Shown in pieces: positions 1 through 7,751 of a stretch of DNA of 24,779 bases (position 1 is the first letter of the stretch; each line of letters opens with the position of its first letter). The stretch spans positions 1-24,779 of the forward strand of contig CALFLJ010000115.1 in NCBI GenBank assembly GCA_937880335.1, written 5' to 3'. The notes below the pieces were generated by a model. The model was given only the letters and a program-made list of their open reading frames with translations. It searched no databases and was not told where the DNA came from. Made by a program: the position numbers and the translations under genes. The DNA comes from an uncultured Succinatimonas sp. (GTDB taxonomy: Bacteria; Pseudomonadota; Gammaproteobacteria; Enterobacterales; Succinivibrionaceae).

Positions 1-135
1 TTAGTTGAATGCTTTTTTTTTATAAAAAAGTCTTTAACCTAATTTTGCACTAAGTAATTTTTACCATAATACAAATAAGTAAAGGTTTATAAACTTTCAA
101 AAACCAAATAGTGATTTTGATTTCTGGAGTTTAAT

Positions 136-405
136 ATGAAAAAGATATTTCTACTTCTAAGTGCATTGGCTTTGGCATTTTCAGTACACAGCTCAGAGTT
201 TTACTTATCTACTCCTGACGGTTTTATAAATATGGGCAATTATGATGGGTATGGACCAGTAGGCCCCCGCCATTATGACCATAATTATCACAAAAGACCA
301 CCACGTTGGGGCCATTATAAGGATAGACATCACAAGTCAAAATTCCATCCTCCTATGGGCAGACCGCATGAATTTAGGCCTCGCCCTGATGGATTTAGAC
401 ACTAA
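136..405 (+). CDS. small secreted His/Pro/Arg-rich protein, function unknown
   Basis: This 89-residue protein matches no family I recognise. Residues 1-19 form a clear Sec signal peptide: KK, a hydrophobic core, then V-H-S before a likely cut after Ser19. The mature part has no cysteine and is very rich in His, Pro, Arg, Gly and Tyr. Nine histidines lie within residues 46-89, including an HH pair at 65-66 and spacings such as H46/H49/H52. The tetrapeptide PDGF occurs at 27-30 and again at 84-87. A GGAG ribosome site lies 6 bases before the ATG. The last 11 bases overlap the end of the convergent pncC gene. The composition suggests a periplasmic or exported, basic, possibly metal-binding peptide, but that is inference from composition only. 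The signal peptide and ribosome site make it likely a real gene. Confidence 0.72.
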   Translation: MKKIFLLLSALALAFSVHSSEFYLSTPDGFINMGNYDGYGPVGPRHYDHNYHKRPPRWGHYKDRHHKSKFHPPMGRPHEFRPRPDGFRH

Positions 406-907
406 ACGGATCTAAGCCCTTGGTTATATTAATTAAAGATCTAAGGGCAAATATCACGGTTTTATCGCGCACATCATCTCTATTGCCAGGAAAGATCTCA
501 CGTTTTGAATATATCTTTCCATCTATTGATGCCAAAGAAAACCACACTGTTCCAACTGGTTTTTCATCACTCCCACCACCAGGTCCTGCAATTCCAGTAA
601 CTGCCACAGAAAAATCGGCATGAGAATTTTTAAGCGCCCCTTTCGCCATTTGTCTTGCAACGATCTCGCTTACTGCCCCCTCTTTTTGCAGATCACTTTC
701 ACTGACATCTAGAAGCTCTATCTTAGCCTCATTTGAATATGTTATAAAGCCTCGGTCAAAATAATCAGAACTGCCGGGAGTGTTTACAATTGAAGATGCG
801 ATAAGACCTGCGGTTAGAGATTCTGCTGTAGCGTAGATCTTTTTATATTTAGGATATAATTTATTTAGTGTTAAAGAGAGTTTTGAAATTTCAGCCTGAT
901 AATCCAT
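395..907 (-). CDS. pncC: nicotinamide-nucleotide amidohydrolase PncC (CinA C-terminal domain)
   Basis: PncC deamidates nicotinamide mononucleotide to nicotinate mononucleotide in NAD recycling, in the cytoplasm. The 170 residues correspond to the stand-alone CinA C-terminal domain, close to the roughly 165 residues of the E. coli protein. Family motifs are visible: TAES at 27-30 with the presumed catalytic Ser30, then GSSDYFDRGFITYSNEAK, GAVSE, and the glycine-rich GIAGPGGGSDEKPVGTVWF segment. The usual TGG after the catalytic Ser is TAG here. A strong AGGAGGG ribosome site lies 4 bases before the ATG. It starts 30 bases after the DUF2802-like gene on the same strand, so it is probably the last gene of the flagellar/chemotaxis transcript, although its function is unrelated. 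No clear terminator follows it. Confidence 0.93.
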   Translation of the reverse strand: MDYQAEISKLSLTLNKLYPKYKKIYATAESLTAGLIASSIVNTPGSSDYFDRGFITYSNEAKIELLDVSESDLQKEGAVSEIVARQMAKGALKNSHADFSVAVTGIAGPGGGSDEKPVGTVWFSLASIDGKIYSKREIFPGNRDDVRDKTVIFALRSLINITKGLDPFSV

Positions 908-937
908 AAGTCCCTCCTTTTAAACTACAAAAATAAT

Positions 938-1582
938 CTATCGTAATCTCTTTAAACTACGATCTTTTATGCCATAGGCATTGCGGGCTTTAAAATTTGC
1001 AATAGGAGCTTTAGTATTTACATGATCTAAAACCAGATTTTTTTCTTTTACTAAATTTTCTTCTTTTTTTGTTTCCTGCAAATTTGAAGCTCTTAAGGCA
1101 TTTAACATTTGTACTTCAGTCTCAGCTAATGAAGTTTTATCTGCAACCTCTTTAATCTCAAGACCATTTTCAAGCATGGAAACAGCTTTATTTAGATTTT
1201 CGCTTTGACTATTAACCTGATTTTTTTTACTTTCAGAAACTTTATGCGCTAAAGCTCGTATATTAGATTCACATGAATCTAAACGATTTTTTATCCCTTT
1301 AAAATTATCAGTAAACTCCTGTTGATTATCTTTTAGAAACTTTACTGATTGCTCATAAGCTTTAAGAGAACTGACTGCGGACTGATAATCAGAAGAGAGC
1401 TTATTTAAACTCTGACTAGTCTCATCTATAAACTGCTTAAATGCTTTTTCCTTTTTTTCAAGAGATGACTCAAGATATGAAATCTTTTTATTATTGATTA
1501 AAAAAGAACATAAGATAAGTATGAGGAGGAGCACGGCCCCTCCTACTAAGACTAGGATCTGTAAATCAAAATATGACTGCAC
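938..1582 (-). CDS. DUF2802-like membrane-anchored coiled-coil protein of the chemotaxis cluster
   Basis: The protein has 214 residues. One membrane segment spans about residues 8-29, leaving a long cytoplasmic part. Residues 33-125 are charged and heptad-like (coiled coil). Residues 128-163, with ENLNKAVSMLENG followed by KEVADKTSLAETEVQML, look like the short helix-turn-helix-like DUF2802 domain. Proteins with this domain commonly follow cheW in gammaproteobacterial flagellar clusters, as here with an 11-base gap. The final 50 residues are basic and appear unstructured. The start codon is GTG with only a weak AGAG upstream. Its role is not established to my knowledge; a scaffold or polar anchor for the chemotaxis array is inference from position and architecture. 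Confidence 0.75.
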   Translation of the reverse strand: MQSYFDLQILVLVGGAVLLLILILCSFLINNKKISYLESSLEKKEKAFKQFIDETSQSLNKLSSDYQSAVSSLKAYEQSVKFLKDNQQEFTDNFKGIKNRLDSCESNIRALAHKVSESKKNQVNSQSENLNKAVSMLENGLEIKEVADKTSLAETEVQMLNALRASNLQETKKEENLVKEKNLVLDHVNTKAPIANFKARNAYGIKDRSLKRLR

Positions 1583-1593
1583 AATAATACTCT

Positions 1594-2106
1594 TTAATTA
1601 GCAGCAAGACCTGATACTTCCTGCCACTCACTTTCAGTAAAGAGTTTAGTTAAGTCTATAAGAATAAGTAGATCATCCTTACGATTGCAAACCCCACTTA
1701 TAAACTGGGCGTTCTCCTCAGTACCTACGTTTGGAGTGTCATCAATATCTGCAGTATTAAGATCTGCAACCTCAGCTACAGAATCAACTAGTATACCAAT
1801 CACATGCTTTTCACTTTCGATAATCATAATACGTGTATTATCAGTGACCTCAGCTGGCTGCATTCCAAAACGCAAACGAGTATCAATTACAGTTACAACA
1901 TTGCCACGTAGATTGATAATACCTAAAACATAAGAAGGTGCGCCAGGAACAGGTGCTATATCTGTATAACGTAAAACCTCACGTACCTGCATAACATTTA
2001 CGCCGTAAATTTCCTGACCTAACTTAAAGGTGACCCAACGCAGTAACTCACCTGTTTTGCCATTTATATTTACAGCTTCAGTCTTATTCTCTTCCATGTT
2101 GCCCAT
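1594..2106 (-). CDS. cheW: chemotaxis coupling protein CheW
   Basis: CheW links chemoreceptors to the CheA kinase in the signalling array at the inner membrane. With the start chosen here the protein has 170 residues. It shows the CheW fold signature: LRWVTFKLGQEIYGVNV, then VREVLRYTDIAPVPGAPSYVLG, then the highly conserved GIINLRGNVVTVIDTR, and near the end LLILIDLTKL. I chose the ATG at 2106 because a GAGG ribosome site lies 8 bases upstream. A longer reading from 2127 would need a TTG codon without such a site. It follows parP after 117 bases and precedes the DUF2802-like gene by 11. The single canonical CheW here is accompanied by a second CheW-like domain in ParP. Confidence 0.95.
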   Translation of the reverse strand: MGNMEENKTEAVNINGKTGELLRWVTFKLGQEIYGVNVMQVREVLRYTDIAPVPGAPSYVLGIINLRGNVVTVIDTRLRFGMQPAEVTDNTRIMIIESEKHVIGILVDSVAEVADLNTADIDDTPNVGTEENAQFISGVCNRKDDLLILIDLTKLFTESEWQEVSGLAAN

Positions 2107-2223
2107 CTTTGTTACCTCAAAGTACAATAATTTCTTCTTATTTTATTAAAATTAACAAGAGATAGATCTTAAATACATCATTTTTATTCAAAATTATGAG
2201 CAAGGCCTATCTTTATTCTAAAT

Positions 2224-3285
2224 TTAGGAGATCTTTAAATCTTCTAGGTCAATTCCGTTCTCAAACATACATATAAGTGCTTTAATATGTAAAAGAGCAC
2301 ACATTTCTTTTTTGACAATGCCCGCAAGCCATGGTCTATTTCCTGACTTTTCACGCCATTTAACATTATCTTTACTTAAAATGCGATTGCCCTCTAAAAC
2401 ATTGCATCCTACAGCCCAAGAGGAATCTCCTAAAGAAATACCGTATTGATATTCACTTTGCACTTGAACATCAGGTTTTACCCAAGATAAAGTATCAACT
2501 ACGTTTATCTTGCGTCCACGAATATCTGCCAAACCTAAATACCATTTAGGCTTACCAAACAATGCTGTTAAATGCTCAATTTCAAAAATACCGCCTAAAT
2601 CAACTAACGGAACTGCAAACCTTACTCCTTGCACCAGGAAAAACAAAGCCTGAAATTCGTTAGGAAGACTAATATTTTCCCAATTCAAATCATCAAAATT
2701 ATCTTTATTAAATGATTTTGCACCAAGAGCATTAGCTGTATAAGATTTATCATCTACCTTATCTTTTATTTGACTTTCTGTCTCAATCTTCTTTAAGGTT
2801 TTAAGCTCTGTATTTTCTTTTTCTAAAACATTTGTATCTACAAGAGTTGTTTCTAAACTCTCAGTACTATTTTCAGTTAGAGTTTTAGTTTCAGTACTAG
2901 TTGAGGCCATAGTCGCAAGTAGCTTTTCAAGACTTACTCCTTCATGAACTTGAGTACTTACCTGACTTTGAACACTATGCTGAAACTGAGGCTGAGGATA
3001 ATAGTCATTCTCAATCTTTTCTAAAGTAAGACCATAAGCTTTAGGATCGTCCTTTTCATCAATATCTTTAGACTTTACTTTAGGGTAATCCTTTTTATTA
3101 TCTAAAGCCTTGCCTGAGGATACAAATTCCTCTTCATTTTGAGATAAATTAACTGTTTTTTCTTCATCTTGATAAGATAAAACATTATTATCAATTTCTT
3201 GAGTAATTTCATCTTTATCCTCAAGCATTTGACGAAAGTAATCGATCAGAGTTTCATCTTCACGGTCATGATAATTTAAACTCAT
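2224..3285 (-). CDS. parP: CheW-domain array protein ParP
   Basis: The protein has 353 residues. The first ~200 are acidic, Ser/Thr/Lys/Glu-rich and apparently disordered. Two short conserved-looking pieces stand out: LIDYFRQMLED near the N-terminus and VSLEKLLATM near residue 120. Residues ~205-345 form a divergent CheW-like domain (FQALFFLVQGVRFAVPL, LGLADIRGRKINVVD, RPWLAGIV). In Vibrio, ParP binds ParC and CheA and keeps chemotaxis arrays at the pole, integrating into the array through its CheW-like domain. The assignment rests on domain layout and on location directly after parC, which it overlaps by 4 bases (ATGA), implying translational coupling. Sequence similarity of the N-terminal region cannot be judged by eye. 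Confidence 0.85.
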   Translation of the reverse strand: MSLNYHDREDETLIDYFRQMLEDKDEITQEIDNNVLSYQDEEKTVNLSQNEEEFVSSGKALDNKKDYPKVKSKDIDEKDDPKAYGLTLEKIENDYYPQPQFQHSVQSQVSTQVHEGVSLEKLLATMASTSTETKTLTENSTESLETTLVDTNVLEKENTELKTLKKIETESQIKDKVDDKSYTANALGAKSFNKDNFDDLNWENISLPNEFQALFFLVQGVRFAVPLVDLGGIFEIEHLTALFGKPKWYLGLADIRGRKINVVDTLSWVKPDVQVQSEYQYGISLGDSSWAVGCNVLEGNRILSKDNVKWREKSGNRPWLAGIVKKEMCALLHIKALICMFENGIDLEDLKIS

Positions 3286-4199
3286 GAATATATCTCTCCT
3301 TGCGAGGATAAAAGAGATTCCATAGTATTAGTTAAAACCTCTTCTGTATTCACTTTAGAGGATGTCTTTTTCTCATCTGATGCAAGAATAGCTGCAGTAG
3401 CAGGACTTACCTTTTCTTTATGAATGCAAAGCTCTTTTGAGATTAAATCGCAAAGTAAACTTCGGTAAGCTACAGATCCCCTTGAGGTATCATTCATTAT
3501 AGGCAGAGGAATATTTTTAGCGCTCGAGTCACGGAATAAGGTATCTACAGGAATAAAACCCTGCCAGAGGTTCTCAGGATAATGCTCTTTTAAGTGCTCA
3601 AGAGACAGTAAAGATGCCTTAGTCCGTTTGTCAAACATGGTTGGAATAATTAGATAATTAACATCACGCTCTTTATCTGCGCTGTGCATGATTCTAAAGG
3701 TTCTAACCATTCCCTCAAGACCTTTTAAAGCTAAAAATTCGGTTTGTGTTGGAACTAAGATCATGGTACTTGCAACTAAAGCGTTAACCATCAAAGCACC
3801 TAATACAGGAGGGCAATCGACTAAGACTACATCATAACAGTCTTCAATTAAATTAAGACTTTTATTTAAAATCTTACCCACACCAACTCTACCTGAAAGA
3901 GTTCTATCTAATGTAGCAAGGGCCATTGATGATGCTATAAGATCAAGACCTAAAAAGCGTGTATGAGTAATGCATTTGAGCACATTCTCTCGACTTAAAC
4001 TATCATTTGCATAAAGATCATAAAGATTATGCTCTAAATCTTGTTCATTAAAACCAAGATAACTAGTCAAAGAGGCATGGGGATCAGTATCTATAGCCAA
4101 AACCCTAAGATGCTCTTTTTGTAAAAATCCAGCTAAAGAGGCTACAGTTGTAGTTTTTCCAACTCCTCCTTTCTGACTGGCAATTGACCAAACTAGCAT
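3282..4199 (-). CDS. parC: ParA-like ATPase ParC, chemotaxis array positioning
   Basis: The protein is a 305-residue MinD/ParA-superfamily ATPase. The deviant Walker A motif KGGVGKTT is at residues 10-17 and is followed by LRVLAIDTDPHASLT (switch I region) and by VVLVDCPPVLG (Walker B region). ParC proteins in Vibrio form a polar gradient and recruit chemotaxis arrays to the cell pole through ParP. A strong AAGGAG site lies 5 bases before the ATG. The gene is 18 bases after motD and overlaps parP by 4 bases. It is often annotated as a chromosome-partitioning ParA/Soj, but its place between motD and a CheW-domain gene argues for chemotaxis-array partitioning. The C-terminal ~45 residues are charged and Ser/Thr-rich. 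Confidence 0.9.
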   Translation of the reverse strand: MLVWSIASQKGGVGKTTTVASLAGFLQKEHLRVLAIDTDPHASLTSYLGFNEQDLEHNLYDLYANDSLSRENVLKCITHTRFLGLDLIASSMALATLDRTLSGRVGVGKILNKSLNLIEDCYDVVLVDCPPVLGALMVNALVASTMILVPTQTEFLALKGLEGMVRTFRIMHSADKERDVNYLIIPTMFDKRTKASLLSLEHLKEHYPENLWQGFIPVDTLFRDSSAKNIPLPIMNDTSRGSVAYRSLLCDLISKELCIHKEKVSPATAAILASDEKKTSSKVNTEEVLTNTMESLLSSQGEIYS

Positions 4200-4217
4200 G
4201 CGAACTCCTTATCCTGG

Positions 4218-5408
4218 CTATTTACCATTAAAGTTAAGTTTTATTGAGGCATCATCTCCTCGTACGACGTTTATATTACCATCTCCGGCACGACGCCCAA
4301 TACTTGTATCATCAGTTTCCTCAATATTACCCTCAGGAGCTTGTTTTAGTTCCTTAGGTTCAATCGCATCTCTGGAAATAGCAATTACCACGCAACGGTT
4401 ACGAGCTCTCCCTGCTGGGGTATTATTATCATATGTAGGAGAAAACTCACCATAAGCCTCACAGGCAAGTCGCTCAGGAGCTACACCAGCTTGTACTAAT
4501 TCATTTAAAACATTAACCGCACGCGCCGCTGATAGGTCCCAGGAATTTTTGAAAATACCGTTAGGCTCAAAAGTATTGTCGGTATATCCACGAACGCGAA
4601 CATAATTATTTATTGGTTTTATGATATTACCAATACTTAAAATTACAGAGCGGGACGCAGCTAAAACAGAAGCACTTCCCTCAGCAAAAAGTAAACCTGA
4701 ATTTATACGAATACTTAGGTAATGAGGATCCTCATCTACCTCAATATTTTCCTCAAGCCCCCTATCTGAAATTGTCTGGGAGATAGAATGCTTAATCGTA
4801 TCAAATGGATGACCGTTTTTACCGTCCCCCTCATGCTTACTTTCAATTTCGGTCTTACCGCCATCTGCAATCTTACTGTCGCCATAACCTGAGGCAAAAC
4901 CACCCTCTCCTGTGTTATTTCCAGCATTTGGATCTTTTGAATGTGGCTGATGTGAATTTGAGACAGTATTTTCTGCATAAAAAAGCTGTCCTAAGGCTGA
5001 GGTAGAATCTGCCTGCCCCTGACGGGAGTTAAGATCTGTTTGTGATTGTTCATCTGTTTTATTTACAGAATCTGAGGCTCCAGGTGACATGGTGAAATTC
5101 ATGATCACACCACCATTATTTATGGTTTCTCTATCCTGAGACTTTTTGGAAATATTTTCCTCAACCTGATCTGAGATCTGCTTTTGCAATGAATCTGAAA
5201 CTAACAATACCCCCGTACTCATACTTTGAGCACTTGGACTAATATTAAAAGCCTCAGCAATACTCTCTGCCATAGACTTAGCTTCAGACTGTTTTGCCAT
5301 AGCAAAAGAATAAAGTACCACAAATAAAGCAAAGAGTAAGGTCATAAAATCAGCGTAAGAAACCATCCAACGCTCTAAATTTTCATGACTTTCTGGCCTT
5401 TTCTTCAT
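4218..5408 (-). CDS. motD: flagellar stator protein MotD (MotB family)
   Basis: This is the peptidoglycan-binding half of a flagellar stator. A short cytoplasmic N-terminus is followed by one membrane helix at about residues 16-38 carrying the ion-binding aspartate, Asp20, in the motif MVSYADFMTLL. Residues ~55-200 form an unusually long Ser/Asn/Gly/Asp-rich periplasmic linker. An OmpA/MotB domain follows at ~228-346, with GYTDN, NSWDLSAARAVNV and GRARNRCV. A ~50-residue tail ends the protein. The total of 396 residues is about 100 longer than the MotD proteins I know, and the linker and tail account for the difference. It follows motC by 12 bases. Whether the ion is H+ or Na+ cannot be decided from the sequence. 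Confidence 0.92.
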   Translation of the reverse strand: MKKRPESHENLERWMVSYADFMTLLFALFVVLYSFAMAKQSEAKSMAESIAEAFNISPSAQSMSTGVLLVSDSLQKQISDQVEENISKKSQDRETINNGGVIMNFTMSPGASDSVNKTDEQSQTDLNSRQGQADSTSALGQLFYAENTVSNSHQPHSKDPNAGNNTGEGGFASGYGDSKIADGGKTEIESKHEGDGKNGHPFDTIKHSISQTISDRGLEENIEVDEDPHYLSIRINSGLLFAEGSASVLAASRSVILSIGNIIKPINNYVRVRGYTDNTFEPNGIFKNSWDLSAARAVNVLNELVQAGVAPERLACEAYGEFSPTYDNNTPAGRARNRCVVIAISRDAIEPKELKQAPEGNIEETDDTSIGRRAGDGNINVVRGDDASIKLNFNGK

Positions 5409-5420
5409 TGTTTGACTACC

Positions 5421-6167
5421 TTAGACCTCTGATCTCTCACCTGTATAAACAGATAGACGACGCTTTAACATCATAGTATTTTCAGACGAAGCAATTGACA
5501 TTAACCCCTCTAATGTCATGTATTTGAATAATGACTGCTCACCAATTAAGGTTTTAATACGATTAGAGGCTGGAATGGAAATTAGGTTCGCTAAAATCAG
5601 ACCATAAATTGTAGCTACGAAAGCCAAAGCAATGGTCGGGCCTAAAAGATCGGGTCTGTCAAGAAGCGACATAGCGTGAATTAAGCCTAAAACAGCACCA
5701 ATAATACCCATAGTAGGAGAAAAACCACCTAAACTCTCCCAGAATTTTGCACACTGAGCAAGTCTCTCCTCCTCAACTAAAATGGCATTCTCCATCATAG
5801 CTTTTAAGGAATCCTTATCTACACCGTCGACAATCATTTGAATGCCATCTCGTGTAAAGTCATCGTTAGCAGCTCCAATTGAATTTTCTAAAGCCAAAAG
5901 TCCCTGCTGACGGGCTGTGGTTGACATACTTACCAAAAGTTCTACCTGGGCTACATAATTATAACGTGGGGGAGCTATGATCCAGAAAAAACACTTAATA
6001 GCTCCTAAAATTACAGGAACTGAGAATTGCACCCAACAGGCAAAGAATGATGCACCTACTACACATAAGAATGCAGGTAAGTTTAATAAAATACCAGGAT
6101 GGGTACCCTCGAGCATCATACAGCCGATAATACAGCCTATGCCTAAAAAAACGCCTAAAAAGTTCAT
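5421..6167 (-). CDS. motC: flagellar stator protein MotC (MotA family)
   Basis: This is the multi-spanning half of the stator, forming the ion channel with MotD. The 248 residues match the usual MotC length of about 246. Membrane helices are visible near residues 3-20, 28-52, 148-170 and 178-198. The MotA/ExbB signature is in helix 3: GGFSPTMGIIGAVLGLIHAM. A cytoplasmic loop between helices 2 and 3 carries charged residues that contact the rotor in this family. There is no clear ribosome site near the ATG; the nearest GAGGA is 19 bases upstream, partly in a small hairpin. The gene is separated from cheB by 286 bases, the largest gap in the cluster, so it may have its own promoter. Confidence 0.94.
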   Translation of the reverse strand: MNFLGVFLGIGCIIGCMMLEGTHPGILLNLPAFLCVVGASFFACWVQFSVPVILGAIKCFFWIIAPPRYNYVAQVELLVSMSTTARQQGLLALENSIGAANDDFTRDGIQMIVDGVDKDSLKAMMENAILVEEERLAQCAKFWESLGGFSPTMGIIGAVLGLIHAMSLLDRPDLLGPTIALAFVATIYGLILANLISIPASNRIKTLIGEQSLFKYMTLEGLMSIASSENTMMLKRRLSVYTGERSEV

Positions 6168-6453
6168 ATAAAATCAGCGCTAAATCCTCTGTATTTACAG
6201 ATTAGGTCTCGCCGTCCTCTTTTATTTTAGTTAAACAAGTACTTACCTTTTAAAGATAAGCATAAATTTCCGCTTATACCTTATCTCTTATTCTATATAT
6301 TTAAACATCCTTATAGTCTTTAACATCAAAGATTTATCAGTTTTTTATCTATTAAAAATTAAAGCTTAAGCCTATAAGGCTTCTATAAAACAAACTCTAA
6401 ATATATATTCAAGATAATTAGCTCTTTTCTGCTCTCTGCATTAACTTAGGATA
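6168..6453 (-). other. 286-base gap between cheB and motC, no gene seen
   Basis: This is the longest non-coding gap inside the cluster. Read on the minus strand it holds a 6-bp stem with a 3-base loop at 6368-6382 followed by a T-rich stretch. Further on lies a possible stem pairing ATAAGC with GCTTAT around 6240-6285. Just before motC comes a CTGT-AAAT-ACAG hairpin overlapping a GAGGA. I saw no good match to sigma-28 (TAAA-N15-GCCGATAA) or sigma-54 promoters. It could hold a partial terminator and a secondary promoter for motC-motD onward. Confidence 0.4.
6368..6382 (-). terminator. possible weak terminator after cheB
   Basis: A perfect 6-bp inverted repeat, AAGCCT with AGGCTT around a 3-base loop, lies 71 bases beyond the cheB stop. 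On the minus strand it is followed by AAGCTTTAATTTTTAAT. The stem is short and the T-run is interrupted, so it may only attenuate transcription between cheB and motC. Confidence 0.35.
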
Positions 6454-7740
6454 TTAAAACTCCTTTGCTATACACGATGCAAAATCATTTAAAGGTAAAA
6501 CAAGATCTGCAAGTCTTGCATTTACAATAGCCTGAGGCATGCCGTAAACTACACAGGATTCCTCGTTCTGTGCCCATATAACAGAGCCTTTTTCCTTAAG
6601 AATTCTACACCCCTCGCACCCATCTGATCCCATTCCAGTGAGAATCATGGCTAATACTCTCCCCCCATAAATTGAGGCTAATGAGGCAAAAGATACATCA
6701 ACACAAGGGTTATAGGCTACACGACCTGTATCCTTGATTATTCTAACGCGGGCTCTTGTACCTAAACGTTCAAATATCATCTGCATGCCACCTGGAGCAA
6801 TATATACAGTATTAGGCTCCAGTAATTCACCATCTGAGGCCTCAACTACATGCAAAGTCGACATAGCATCTAAACGCTGTGCAAAAGTTTTAGTAAAAGA
6901 TGCAGGCATGTGCTGAACTATCACAACTGGCACATTTATCTTAGGTAATTTTGGAATTAGATTTTGTAAAGCAATAGGACCTCCGGTTGATGAGCCTATT
7001 GCCAAAACAGAATGTAATTTACCAGAGCGCTTAAAGCTGGTAGTCTCATTTTTATGATCACCAAAAGTAAACTTACGAGCTGATGCAGGTAACCCTTGAT
7101 CACGACTTAGCATCTCGCTTATTTTCTTGTACTGACCAAATACACCAGACTCTTTTGCGGTTACCAAAGTTCCCCCATCATGTGTAAGAGGACTTTTTGT
7201 AATCTGAGGTCTTGCTGTGGTACCTCTTAAGGTAGAGACTGAAGCTGATGAAGTCAGAGAAGATAGCCTAAGATCTTTAACCTGAGTACTTAATTTAGGA
7301 GCAGTACTAAGGCGTGAGGCTGTAGGTCGCCTAATGCTAAAGCGGGAGCGGGCTACGGCTTTTATCGATGAGCGCAAGGCGTTTAAAGCATCTTCCTTGC
7401 GATGCGCTATATCCCCAAAATTTTTGGGCATAAAATCGATAGCACCTGCCTCTAAAGCCTTAAATGTTGAATTAGCACCTTCGAATGTCAGAGAGGAGAA
7501 CATTAAAATAGGCACAGGAGATTTTGCCATAATCTCTTTTACCGCAGTAATGCCATCCATAACAGGCATTTCTACATCCATAGTTACAACATCTGGATGA
7601 AGTTTTAATACCTGTTCAACGCCCTGCTTACCATCACAAGCCTCACCACAAACACTTAAGCTTGGGTCAGCCTCTATGATTTCTTTAAGGCGTTTTCTAA
7701 AGAACGAAGAATCATCAACGATTAAAACTTTTAAAGGCAT
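6454..7740 (-). CDS. cheB: chemotaxis response regulator methylesterase CheB
   Basis: CheB demethylates and deamidates chemoreceptor glutamates/glutamines during adaptation. Residues 1-~122 are a receiver domain with the acidic pair Asp9/Asp10, phospho-acceptor Asp55 (in TMDVEMPVMDG), Ser82/83 and Lys106. Residues ~243-428 are the esterase domain with the catalytic triad Ser251 (GSSTGG), His277 (QHMP) and Asp373 (GMGSDG). The linker between them, residues ~125-240, is about 110 long and rich in Ser, Thr, Arg and Ala. This makes the protein 428 residues against about 350 in E. coli. An AAGGA ribosome site precedes the ATG and the gap after cheA is 11 bases. No cheR is present in the window. 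Confidence 0.97.
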   Translation of the reverse strand: MPLKVLIVDDSSFFRKRLKEIIEADPSLSVCGEACDGKQGVEQVLKLHPDVVTMDVEMPVMDGITAVKEIMAKSPVPILMFSSLTFEGANSTFKALEAGAIDFMPKNFGDIAHRKEDALNALRSSIKAVARSRFSIRRPTASRLSTAPKLSTQVKDLRLSSLTSSASVSTLRGTTARPQITKSPLTHDGGTLVTAKESGVFGQYKKISEMLSRDQGLPASARKFTFGDHKNETTSFKRSGKLHSVLAIGSSTGGPIALQNLIPKLPKINVPVVIVQHMPASFTKTFAQRLDAMSTLHVVEASDGELLEPNTVYIAPGGMQMIFERLGTRARVRIIKDTGRVAYNPCVDVSFASLASIYGGRVLAMILTGMGSDGCEGCRILKEKGSVIWAQNEESCVVYGMPQAIVNARLADLVLPLNDFASCIAKEF

Positions 7741-7751
7741 ATAGCTTTCCT

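Noticed and set aside
408..455. GCCCTT/AAGGGC inverted repeat as a terminator for gene 136-405 or pncC
   Set aside because: The stem is 6 bp with a loop over 20 bases, lies within pncC coding sequence and has no T-run.
3282..4199. Chromosome-partitioning ParA/Soj
   Set aside because: No parB lies next to it; the neighbours are motD and a CheW-domain gene, which fits ParC of chemotaxis arrays.
4198..5005. Plus-strand open frames opposite motD (4198-4455, 4805-5005)
   Set aside because: Antisense to clear MotD coding sequence, with no domain or ribosome site.
6190..6225. Sigma-28-like promoter before motC (TAAA ... GGCGAGAC)
   Set aside because: The spacing and -10 match are too poor compared with TAAA-N15-GCCGATAA.
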